The position numbers and the translations under genes are program-made. DNA of 64,000 nucleotides from JANJUB01 sp040081075 (GTDB taxonomy: Bacteria; Armatimonadota; Fimbriimonadia; Fimbriimonadales; Fimbriimonadaceae), in assembly GCA_040081075.1 (NCBI GenBank), contig JBEBHJ010000002.1, positions 1 through 64,000 on the forward strand. The letters are read 5' to 3'. Position 1 is the first letter of the stretch. Every line of letters begins with the position of its first letter. The notes under the pieces are model-generated. The model ran no database searches and was not told the origin of the DNA. It saw only the letters and a program-made list of their open reading frames with translations. This document shows, in pieces, positions 9,245 through 16,697 of the stretch.

Positions 9245-9772
9245 CTACTTTTTCACTTCAGCAGAGTGCCCGTCAACATAAACAACGGTGCTCACGGTGC
9301 CGCTTCGGTGTCTGGGTGGCTGACTCACGTTTGACGGATCATCTACCGCTCCGGGTTCAGTAACCTTTGATTCAAAGAATAAGACCTCGCTTTTAGGCTC
9401 AATTACTTTGGCCATTGGCTTGCCCGCAACCCGCTGCGAGAGCGCATATCCGCTTGATTTTGGGTCCATCCGGCGCTGAACGGGGCAAGCGTAGCGAACC
9501 TCGTCGGGCTCCTGTCGGAGCAACGAGTCGTCCCAACCCTTGCCCGGAAACAGATCGTCGTTTTCGGTTGTGTAGAGAATCGAAGCGCGCGCCAGACTAT
9601 GCAGATTTGAAAGGCAGCTTTGCGTTCCTACCGATTCGCCTTGGCTCTTCAAAATAGGAATCAAGATCGCTCCGCCCATGCATCCAAGCGCGCCAACCAA
9701 CCCCAATAGCAACAGCCAAGGGCTCATTCCCTTTCGAACTGCATATTTCTCCTCGGGGGCGGGAGTGCTCAT
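9245..9772 (-). CDS. Membrane-anchored pilin-like (DUF1559-like) protein
   Basis: 175 residues. One hydrophobic helix (about 17-40, LLLLGLVGALGCMGGAILIP) follows a charged N-terminus. The sequence after it (CLSNLHSLARASILYTTENDD) resembles the start of the globular domain in DUF1559/prepilin-like proteins of Planctomycetes and Armatimonadota. The end has HRSGTVSTVVYVDGHS, close to the H-X9-DG motif of that family but with a longer spacing. A normal G/FTLIE prepilin cleavage site is absent, so it is probably a fixed membrane protein and not a processed pilin. It is joined to trigger factor by a 4-base ATGA overlap, so the two are co-translated. No specific function can be assigned. Confidence 0.7.
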   Translation of the reverse strand: MSTPAPEEKYAVRKGMSPWLLLLGLVGALGCMGGAILIPILKSQGESVGTQSCLSNLHSLARASILYTTENDDLFPGKGWDDSLLRQEPDEVRYACPVQRRMDPKSSGYALSQRVAGKPMAKVIEPKSEVLFFESKVTEPGAVDDPSNVSQPPRHRSGTVSTVVYVDGHSAEVKK

Positions 9773-11052
9773 TTCACTTCAATTTCGTTGATCTCGGCGT
9801 GGGCATTCAACAGATTCATAACCTTTCGATTGATCGAACGGTGCACGAGTTCCTGCGTGGAGTTATTCTTTTGAAGCTCCTCAATCAAGATCTTAGCCTC
9901 CATGCGGTATTCACGCGACATCAAGAATAACTCTTGGTTCAGGTCTTCATCGCTGATCTTCATTTCTTCTTTCGTGAAGATGGTTTGAATAGCTTGGGCG
10001 CGCAAAACGAACGTTTTGGACTCATTTTTGACGTCGTTCGCTAAATCCTCTAGCGACTTCCCATACTCCGTTGCCAAATCTTCTAGCGACTTCTGGCGCT
10101 CTTGCTGAACCCGGACCATATCTTGCAATCGCTGTTGCGCAACCTGCTCCCACATGGAGTCTGGAACGTGAATCGTGCTGCCATGCACTAACCCATCTAA
10201 AAGTTGCTCATTCACGAAGTTGTCGGATTGCTCTTTCTTTGCAACAAGAATCGCTTCTTTAATGCGGTTTCGCATTTCCTCGACATTTTCAATGTTAAGT
10301 GTCTTTGCAAATTCATCGTCAAGCTCAGGCAATTTCATGGTGCCGATCGAGCGCAACGTAACGAGAACAGAGAGTTTCTTCTTTCGCCAATCAGCTTCCT
10401 GGAAGCTCTCTGGGAACTTCAGCTCCGCACGCTTCATGTCCTCCGCTTCCATTCCCGTCAGCACCTTGTCTAGGCCGGCGAAGGTTTGGCCCACAATGAC
10501 CATAAAGGTTCGTCCATCGCCTTCCTCGCCATCCACACGAATGTTTACGACGGCCACGTCGCCTTCTTCAGCCCCGCGATCAGTCACCTTCTCGCGCTTG
10601 CCCGCGTCCCGGCGCATATGCTCAATTTGGGCTTCCACTTCTTCTTCGGTCACATCAATCTTGGGCCGATCGGCTTTGAGACCCTTATAATCGGCGAGTT
10701 CAACCACGGGCTCCAATGGAATCTTGATTTCGTATTCGCAAACCTCATCTTCCCGGTTGATCTTCTTTACCTCGACCGCAGGAGCATTAAATGGCTTAAT
10801 ATTCTCTTGGTCAGCCGCCTTTTTCCAAGTTGTTTTGACGATTTCTTCAACCGCAACTTCGGTAAGAGCATCGGGGTTCACCTGCTTTTCAACTAAATGC
10901 CGAGGAGCGGTGCCGGGGCGGAAACCCGGAATCCGAACGTTCTTGGCGGCAGTTTTGAAGGCGCGGCTAAATCCATCCTTGACCTCAGCGGGATCACAAA
11001 CAATGGTTAGCTTGACGGTGCAAGGGTTGAGGTCTTCACGTGTAATTTGCAT
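9769..11052 (-). CDS. tig: Trigger factor, ribosome-associated chaperone
   Basis: 427 residues, the normal length. The ribosome-binding N-terminal domain carries the signature GFRPG at residues 43-47, inside RIPGFRPGTAPRHLVE. A compact FKBP-like prolyl isomerase domain follows (about 150-240, starting GDVAVVNIRVDGEEG), then the long helical C-terminal domain. The protein binds near the exit tunnel of the ribosome and shields nascent chains. Within the C-terminal domain, residues near 322-341 hold a tandem duplication: KSLEDLA occurs twice, 11 residues apart. The usual clpP-clpX neighbours are absent here. Confidence 0.95.
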   Translation of the reverse strand: MQITREDLNPCTVKLTIVCDPAEVKDGFSRAFKTAAKNVRIPGFRPGTAPRHLVEKQVNPDALTEVAVEEIVKTTWKKAADQENIKPFNAPAVEVKKINREDEVCEYEIKIPLEPVVELADYKGLKADRPKIDVTEEEVEAQIEHMRRDAGKREKVTDRGAEEGDVAVVNIRVDGEEGDGRTFMVIVGQTFAGLDKVLTGMEAEDMKRAELKFPESFQEADWRKKKLSVLVTLRSIGTMKLPELDDEFAKTLNIENVEEMRNRIKEAILVAKKEQSDNFVNEQLLDGLVHGSTIHVPDSMWEQVAQQRLQDMVRVQQERQKSLEDLATEYGKSLEDLANDVKNESKTFVLRAQAIQTIFTKEEMKISDEDLNQELFLMSREYRMEAKILIEELQKNNSTQELVHRSINRKVMNLLNAHAEINEIEVK

Positions 11053-11069
11053 GAGGCTAGGTTCGAATT

Positions 11070-12494
11070 CTACCCCGTCGCCTCGAAACCGAACTCCGGC
11101 CTCCGACGCGCGTAGATTGCTCGCCCGTAACTTGCCGGTAGATCACGGCACGCGAGGGCTAGCGCCATGACTAAATCATCATGATAACCCGACTGCGCTT
11201 CGAACCGATGCGCCCCCGATTCCGACGGCGTGATCTGAAAATGCTCAAGTTCTCGCATCAAAGTAGGGTCGGGTTTGAACCTAATCGCCGCGTTTTCAAC
11301 CATCCACACCAAGTTGTCAATGATCTGAAATTTCGATTCCGCCGTAAACACGAACCGTCTCACCGCCACGTCTCTCACTTCGCCTCGAAGGGCCTCAACC
11401 AGGGGATCGCCAACGCCGGTGCCGTCGCACTCCACGATGGCTCCCGGAAACTGATTGACAACTCTCGCGACCCTTTCCACGATTTGCTTCCAAGGAAGTT
11501 TCAGAAATCGCTCCGTATGAACGACCCTCGATTTTTGCCGAGTGCCCTCAACGACCACAATGGCGGTCGCATCCCGATAACGTCCGAAGTCGACCCCGAT
11601 TCGCAGGGGCGGGTCTCCGGTTTTCGCCTCCGAATCGCTATCGTCGTCGTCACAGCTCAGGCACTCTTCAATCGCTTCCGAGCGAAATACTTGCCCGTCG
11701 GAATCCACGAATTCCGCCTCATATTCCACTCGAAAAGCACGTTCGGAAATCAGCTCTCTTTGAACGTGCAAGTAATGCGGCGATACATGGGGCGATTCAC
11801 TGGAAGCCGCGCGCTTGCTCCAGAATCCGTGCTCGCCAGTTTGGCCGAAATTGAAGAATCGCCAAAAGTGATTGCGACCCCTTGGAGTGCTGATAAGGGT
11901 CAGCGAACCGTCCGTTGTCGCCAACATCGGCATTACGACCTCGGTCACCAATTCCTCCGGAACGAAGGCCGCCTAGTCAATCACCACGTGGGTCGCCTCG
12001 TTACCCCTCAGCGCTCGGGCGACATGACCGGATCTCGCCAAAACCGTATGCCTTCCAAAGCTCAACTTGGGATAAGGAGTCAGTTTGACGGACGCGGTTT
12101 CCTTGAGGTTATGGAACTCAATGTACTGCATCAAGAGCTGCTGAAGGCGGTCAAACAACAGGTTCGCCTGGTCTTGAGTAGGGGCAATGATCACATGCCG
12201 AGTAGGCGATTCGCCCATCAGGAGACCCAAAATCTGAACGGCGCAAACGTCGGTCTTGCCCCAACGACGCCCGCAAGAAAGGACCTTAAATTTTGCGGGG
12301 TGGAGCAAAAACTCCATCTGCCCGGCGTGAGGTTGCCAAATGCTGGTAAGTTTTTCTAAAAATCTTTTCACAATAACCAGTAGACGCAAATCTACATATA
12401 TCACCCGGTTATTGAGAATTTTTTGAAAATTTTTTGGGGTCGGTTTTTTGTTCACCCTTTGCTCTACTCTGCCGGCCCCTTGGGCCTCGTTCAC
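11070..12494 (-). pseudogene. Terminase large subunit-like ATPase/nuclease, interrupted by an in-frame TAG
   Basis: One continuous frame encodes a phage-type terminase, broken only by TAG at 11973-11975. The N-terminal half has the Walker A-like SCGRRWGKTD and then HVVID, after which TAG stands where the family has Glu of the Walker B (DE). The frame resumes at once with AAFVPEELVTEVV, then the coupling stretch TLISTPRGRNHFW. The RNase H-like nuclease follows, with IGVDFGRYRDATA, VECDGTGVGDP and YHDDLVMALALAC. A single GAG-to-TAG change explains the break. The true N-terminal start is uncertain; 12494 is the longest choice and an internal GTG near 12372 is an alternative. No portal, capsid or tail gene is nearby, so it is a solitary phage or gene-transfer-agent remnant, or a domesticated protein. 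Confidence 0.8.
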
Positions 12495-12648
12495 CCGTTT
12501 ACGGCGATTGGGTGGCTCTGTCTGAAGCTTCCCTAGGCCAGAGATGAGCGTGCCCTTACGATGCGAACGTTGCGAGAGAAAAATCGTTTAACAGTTCCAA
12601 TATGCCCAAGAACATTCATTCATGCCATTGTGCCGTGAGGGGGGGGAA

Positions 12649-13182
12649 CTACTTCTTTGCGCGCGCGCTAAGGCATTGCACACCATGGGAATGGACGAAG
12701 GTGATTTCCACTTCGCTGAACCCAACAAACTTAAGCAGATTGTAGAGCCGATGCGCGGTGTAACCCCATTTGTGGAACAGCCCCTCGTTGTGCTGATCGC
12801 CCCACAGTGCCTGGGCCCAAAGCCCCCACCGATGCTGGGTGTTGTAGTCGTAACTGGGGTCTGTGTAACCGTTGGGCTCGGGCGCTCCTAAGAATTGCGC
12901 CATGCACCACTGAATATCAGGAACTTCAATAATCGCGGTGCCACCGGGGGCCAAAACCCGATGAATTTCGCGGCAAAGGATTTCGCCTTCCCGGTATCCG
13001 AAATGCTCTAAAACGTGACTGAGCAAAGCCTCGTCGGCATGGTTATCCTCGAACGGCAAAGTAGGAAAATCTGCCTGAATGACGTGCTCACTCTGCGGGA
13101 ACTTGTCAACGTTCACGTAGTCCGGCCGAATGTCGGATCCGCACCCAAGATTGAGTTTGATGATCGCCGATTTAATTTGCAT
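12649..13182 (-). CDS. Class I SAM-dependent methyltransferase (Methyltransf_11 type)
   Basis: 177 residues. The SAM-binding motif I is LNLGCGSDIRPDYVNVDK near residue 10, the acidic motif follows in VIQADFPTLPFEDNHADE, and VLEHF (near 58) plus RVLAPGGTAIIEVPD (near 75) complete the methyltransferase fold. The substrate cannot be read from the sequence. Similar short enzymes modify lipids, sugars or small molecules and are common near polysaccharide or phage genes. It lies between a small membrane protein and the broken terminase, all on the minus strand. A TAAATT hexamer 7 nt before the ATG could be its own -10. Confidence 0.8.
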   Translation of the reverse strand: MQIKSAIIKLNLGCGSDIRPDYVNVDKFPQSEHVIQADFPTLPFEDNHADEALLSHVLEHFGYREGEILCREIHRVLAPGGTAIIEVPDIQWCMAQFLGAPEPNGYTDPSYDYNTQHRWGLWAQALWGDQHNEGLFHKWGYTAHRLYNLLKFVGFSEVEITFVHSHGVQCLSARAKK

Positions 13183-13210
13183 CCTGGCAAATTTATCGGG
13201 TTATTGATTT

Positions 13211-13450
13211 TTATTCCTTAGGCGGTGTGCCCGGGCCCAAAGATCTCAGATTATCAATCTGCAGGGTTTGCTGATGCACGAGTTGCTTGAGCTCTTGGAT
13301 TTCGTAATGCAAAATCGCGAACTGCTGATTGTCCTTTTGCCCCCCGTGAATAAGCTCAGCCATCCGTTGCTGATGCTTTGTAAGCACCACCACAATGGGG
13401 ATGAACAGAGCAACGATGGGGATCATTACCGCGATAATTTCGGGGTTCAT
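13211..13450 (-). CDS. Small membrane protein with a coiled-coil tail
   Basis: 79 residues from the ATG at 13450. One long hydrophobic segment near the N-terminus (IIAVMIPIVALFIPIVVVLT) is followed by HQQRMAELIHG and then a heptad-like coiled coil (LHYEIQELKQLVHQQTLQIDNL). No family is recognised by eye; the design is that of small inner-membrane coiled-coil proteins seen in many Gram-negative bacteria. I chose this ATG over one two codons upstream (13456) because a TAAAAT hexamer at 13457-13462 lies 6 nt from it, the spacing found elsewhere in this window. The function is unknown. Confidence 0.65.
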   Translation of the reverse strand: MNPEIIAVMIPIVALFIPIVVVLTKHQQRMAELIHGGQKDNQQFAILHYEIQELKQLVHQQTLQIDNLRSLGPGTPPKE

Positions 13451-13608
13451 GAGCATATTTTAGCCCAAGGATGTGGGGCTGCACGTCGAAGGTCCCAAGC
13501 TAACCAGCGCATGCCGCCGACAATGCGATGAGTGGCACACTTAGGCTAACAGATCGTAACTCCTACCACCTCGCACAGTTGCCAATTGTAGATGCTCAAA
13601 ATCGGCCG

Positions 13609-13638
13609 TTGACTTACTAGGCAATGAGTAGGTAAAGT
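13609..13638 (+). promoter_or_regulatory. -35/-10 promoter of the exported-protein pair
   Basis: TTGACT at 13609-13614, an 18-bp spacer, and TAAAGT at 13633-13638. The ATG follows 8 nt later at 13647. It is the most complete promoter in the window and fits a transcript with almost no leader. Confidence 0.65.
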
Positions 13639-13646
13639 TTGTTTGT

Positions 13647-14168
13647 ATGAGAACATTACATTACAAACTGTTGGTACTGTTCATTTTAGTTTTTCCTGGG
13701 TTATGTTGGTCTCAGTCTACTTGGCAGGAAGCGGGCTACTTTCTCCACGACAAAGAATATCATGATAGCAGTATTCTACTACCTGCGCCGGGCTATATTG
13801 GGACAGTGTACTATGATATTGTTCTGCCTGGGCGATTCAAGGTATGGGGTGGAACCCAGGCGGGAGTGAACTGGCGACCCCACTTTGCTGACATCTGTGA
13901 CAACGTTTTGCCTTACGCGTACTACCAAGAGGAAGTGTACTGCCCAACTGGCACAGAGATTCCAACTGTAACGTTCCACTGGTATTCTCGAAGCGATGAC
14001 AATGAATGGTATCCAAGCTTGCTGGATACAGAGCAAGGAAATTTCAATACTTTCTTTATTTCGGGAACAGAATATACGGTAATGCGCCAGTGTATCGAAT
14101 ACATGGTCGAAGGTCACAGCTTTGTAGCAGTGCCTCCTCCCAGCGGTGGTAGCGGCGGTGGATCGTGA
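13647..14168 (+). CDS. Exported protein of unknown function with Gly/Ser-rich tail
   Basis: 173 residues. A signal peptide (YKLLVLFILVFPGLCWSQ) leads into a mature part rich in Trp and Tyr and containing four cysteines (DICDNV, EVYCPTG and MRQCIEY among them) that could form disulfides. The end is PPPSGGSGGGS, a flexible tail. No family is recognised. The base composition is poorer in GC than the neighbours, hinting at later arrival. It overlaps the next gene by four bases (GTGA), so the two are probably co-translated and work together outside the cytoplasm. Confidence 0.65.
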   Translation: MRTLHYKLLVLFILVFPGLCWSQSTWQEAGYFLHDKEYHDSSILLPAPGYIGTVYYDIVLPGRFKVWGGTQAGVNWRPHFADICDNVLPYAYYQEEVYCPTGTEIPTVTFHWYSRSDDNEWYPSLLDTEQGNFNTFFISGTEYTVMRQCIEYMVEGHSFVAVPPPSGGSGGGS

Positions 14169-15187
14169 TTTCCGCACTGGCCCTTGGCGTAACAATCTTT
14201 CAGACATCCGCACCGCTCGGCGCAAGCCGAGCGGTTGCGGGCGTGATGCTCGTAACCAGCGATCCGGCGCAAATAAATCGCCTTAAGGCCGAGTTTAAAC
14301 AGGACGACCTGCAGAGTTCCTATGAAAAGCGATACCCAGGTGATAAGTTCAAGCTGATTGAGTGGGGGAAGCGTAGTCTGATCATTGTAGATAAGGCTAT
14401 TCAAATGGTTTCGACAAAACTCGATAGCCTGAATACCCTTAAAGTGCTTCAAAAATATGGTTCTGAAGGCACCATCAGATTCAGTCAGCTTTCATCCGAA
14501 GAAGCAAAGGCATTAACCACCACGCTCAGCCGCGCCTTTCCCTTTATGTACCTGCAGAATCCGACGCCAGACTTTGAGTTTGGCCCAAGCATTTCTACAA
14601 CGTTTTTTGTTGAAGGAGCCGACGGGCAAGTGAAGAATGTGGGGGTTTCGTCGGATTCCGATGCCCGACACCGTTCAATGGTTGATAAGCTTGTTGCCGC
14701 ACCGTTTTCAAGCGGCAAAGAGCTTGCTAGTCCTGAGGATCAGCAGAAGCGCTATGATGCTCTTCGATCGGCCGCCCTAGAAGCGCAGGGATTCCGAGTC
14801 CAACACTTTGGCATCGCTCAGTTGCACAGTGGCGACGGTATGCGGCTCTTGGGGGAGAAGTTCGAAACGATGTTGAAAGAAATAGATCAAGAAATCGCGA
14901 ACGAAGTTAAATCAGTGCTCGCAAAGCTAGAGAAATCCGATTTGCGAAAAGAGGACACATTTACGAGCTTGCCGAAAGACACCGCAAGAAAGATCGAAGG
15001 CGCGATCATGTCGAACTACAAAGAGCTTGGTTTTGCTGATCGTGAGTCAGCCCGTCGGTTCTTACAGAGCTCTCGGCGCATTTCAGGTGAATCGGACATC
15101 AGCATTCTGGTTCACGTCAAAGGAAAGGAAGGACGGAACCTAAGCGGGGCATACGTGGGGCGAACCCCCGGATACATCTTGCCTTAA
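14165..15187 (+). CDS. Protein of unknown function, probably exported, co-translated with the preceding gene
   Basis: 340 residues from a GTG that overlaps the previous stop. The N-terminus MISALALGVTIFQTSAP is hydrophobic and may be a signal or anchor. The middle is mixed alpha/beta (FKLIEWGKRSLIIVDKAI; TLSRAFPFMYLQNPTPD), followed by a helical, charged region from about residue 190 to 320 (LLGEKFETMLKEIDQEIANE and LAKLEKSDLRKEDTF). No catalytic motif or known family is visible. Its only link is the overlap with the exported 173-residue protein and the prepilin-like gene 20 bases downstream. Confidence 0.6.
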   Translation: MISALALGVTIFQTSAPLGASRAVAGVMLVTSDPAQINRLKAEFKQDDLQSSYEKRYPGDKFKLIEWGKRSLIIVDKAIQMVSTKLDSLNTLKVLQKYGSEGTIRFSQLSSEEAKALTTTLSRAFPFMYLQNPTPDFEFGPSISTTFFVEGADGQVKNVGVSSDSDARHRSMVDKLVAAPFSSGKELASPEDQQKRYDALRSAALEAQGFRVQHFGIAQLHSGDGMRLLGEKFETMLKEIDQEIANEVKSVLAKLEKSDLRKEDTFTSLPKDTARKIEGAIMSNYKELGFADRESARRFLQSSRRISGESDISILVHVKGKEGRNLSGAYVGRTPGYILP

Positions 15188-15207
15188 GACTGTTGGAGCA
15201 AACTTTG

Positions 15208-15966
15208 ATGGTTTTCGAGCCGAAATACGTCAAACTTAGTGCAATGGCATCGCGCAAAGGCTTCACCTTGGTTGAACTGCTAACCGTGATTGGCATAATC
15301 GCGATTTTGATGGCAGTTGTTTCGCCTGTTTTCGCCGTTGCTCGCGCCGCCGCCATGCAAAATGCCGCGATCCAAGGCATCCGCCAACTTTGGCCCGCGA
15401 CCCAGATGTACGCCGTCGATTTTGACGACAAGTTTTTCCTTCCCTACTACGCGGGCACCGAATCCACCATCGCGTGGTACGGCACCGAAGATAAGAACGG
15501 CAAAGTGGACATCAGGGCCGGTCTGCTCAGTCCCTATTCCCGTGGTTTTACGAAAGATGCGACGCACGCTGGATTGCCCTACAAGGGAAACGGAATGGGT
15601 TATGGCTACAACTGGGGCTACTTAGGAAGCAGTGCCTATATCACCGATGACCCGGTGGTGATGCTTCAGCCGACGACTCTGAGCTCACTTTCCAAACCTT
15701 CGCAAACGATTGCCTTCGCTACAAGCGTTCACTATAGCGCCCCCTGGAAAGGCGGCGATGGGAACTTCTACGATTACGGCTTTATCGACCCGGTTAAGGA
15801 GTGGCGCGGCGCGCCCAGCGTAGATTTCCGCCATATGGGAATGCGGAATCTCGATCTTCCTGGAAAGAGCCTGACTTCTACCGGAGCGGCGATTGTTTTG
15901 TTCTGCGATGGTTCAGCTAAATCGAGAAAAATGAGCCAAGTTTCGCAGGCGATGTTTGAACGGTAG
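15208..15966 (+). CDS. Prepilin-type (type II secretion G/H-like) protein
   Basis: 252 residues. The prepilin motif RKGFTLVELLTVIGIIAIL gives cleavage between G and F, leaving the methylated Phe and Glu5 typical of pilins and pseudopilins. SPVFAVARAAA then continues the long N-terminal helix, a hallmark of the abundant prepilins of Armatimonadota. The globular part is aromatic and Gly-rich. The end STGAAIVLFCDGSAK recalls the H-X9-DG motif with the His replaced. I chose the ATG at 15208 because GGAG lies 9 nt upstream; the ATG at 15244 (leader MASRKG) is also possible. It may be a minor pilin or part of a secretion pseudopilus; the assembly genes are not in this window. Confidence 0.82.
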   Translation: MVFEPKYVKLSAMASRKGFTLVELLTVIGIIAILMAVVSPVFAVARAAAMQNAAIQGIRQLWPATQMYAVDFDDKFFLPYYAGTESTIAWYGTEDKNGKVDIRAGLLSPYSRGFTKDATHAGLPYKGNGMGYGYNWGYLGSSAYITDDPVVMLQPTTLSSLSKPSQTIAFATSVHYSAPWKGGDGNFYDYGFIDPVKEWRGAPSVDFRHMGMRNLDLPGKSLTSTGAAIVLFCDGSAKSRKMSQVSQAMFER

Positions 15967-15990
15967 GCAGGGATCATGAACCCCTGCCTA
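15964..15990. terminator. Hairpin between convergent genes
   Basis: A perfect 9-bp inverted repeat (TAGGCAGGG and CCCTGCCTA) with a 9-nt loop starts at the stop codon of the prepilin gene. It lies between two convergent genes and could end both transcripts. Neither side has a clear T tract. Confidence 0.45.
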
Positions 15991-16001
15991 GACTCAATAA
16001 G

Positions 16002-16529
16002 TTAGCCGCGCATTGCCGAACCGACGGGGGTGGCGCCTTGGGTCTTTTGCTTCCAGACAATGCCGGAAGTGGTTTTGATGATGCAATTCTCGTGGCCAAC
16101 AACCTGGACACTTGTGCGAACGTCGCTCATCTGGTCGTTGTACCAAAGGCGAAGGCAGCAAGTTCGGAAGGAAACCTCTTGGCAACCGGGAGGGGCACCA
16201 TGAGGGCAACTCCAAATATCAAACTTGCCCTTGGTCAAAACGTATTCCTCGCGGCCCCGTACCGGATCTTCGATTCTAAAGGCTGCTCCTGAGTGGAACG
16301 TCACGACGCTGTTGTCGGGGCAAATCATGGTGTACCTCTCACCAGTGGGGCTGTTCACGGTCACGGAATCGCCATCCTGAAGCTCAATAACGGAGCCGCT
16401 GGCTTGAACCATCGAACCATTTCGCATCACCTTTACTCCGGGCAACATCGCGATCGTCGCATGCTGGCTAATGTTGGCCTTTTGCCCAGTCGAGGCTAAG
16501 GCGGCTAAGAAAACTACACTTGTAATCAC
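16002..16529 (-). CDS. Exported FecR-like, cysteine-rich protein
   Basis: 175 residues from a GTG. A signal-like N-terminus (MITSVVFLAALASTGQ) precedes a beta-rich part: VKVMRNGSMVQASGSVIELQ, then DGDSVTVNSPTGERYTM and VVTFHSGAAFRIEDP. This spacing is like the FecR domain, which in other proteins senses or binds in the periplasm. The second half has six cysteines, including CPHGAPPGC and CC, which a plain FecR domain lacks, so disulfide bonds or metal binding are possible. There is no sigma-factor gene next to it, so a FecIR signalling role is not supported. The domain call is moderate. Confidence 0.5.
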   Translation of the reverse strand: MITSVVFLAALASTGQKANISQHATIAMLPGVKVMRNGSMVQASGSVIELQDGDSVTVNSPTGERYTMICPDNSVVTFHSGAAFRIEDPVRGREEYVLTKGKFDIWSCPHGAPPGCQEVSFRTCCLRLWYNDQMSDVRTSVQVVGHENCIIKTTSGIVWKQKTQGATPVGSAMRG

Positions 16530-16683
16530 TGGTCACTCTCCATGGGCGATTCCACTGAAACCACCCGATTTCATTATCCCGCATTTTTTTGGGGTTTGGC
16601 GTGAATTGTTCGGCCCCACTTCCAAATACTAGTTATCTCCAAACATCGTAAGGATACTTGGCAACTTTGAACCTGGAAGACCG

Positions 16684-16689
16684 TAGAAT
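16684..16689 (+). promoter_or_regulatory. -10 hexamer before the acyltransferase-like gene
   Basis: TAGAAT, 8 nt upstream of the GTG at 16698, with no Shine-Dalgarno site between. It supports that GTG as the start of a leaderless message. Confidence 0.45.
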
Positions 16690-16697
16690 TCCAAGTT

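Noticed and set aside
11973..11975. Pyrrolysine or suppressed amber codon in the terminase
   Set aside because: The residue expected is the catalytic Glu, which pyrrolysine could not replace; there is no sign of pyl genes.
11181..12359. A long 392-residue plus-strand frame opposite the terminase
   Set aside because: Basic, low-complexity composition and no domain; it is a shadow of the minus-strand terminase, which carries all motifs.
11070..13450. A full prophage around the terminase
   Set aside because: No portal, capsid, tail, integrase or lysis gene is near; flanking genes are chromosomal (tig) or generic.
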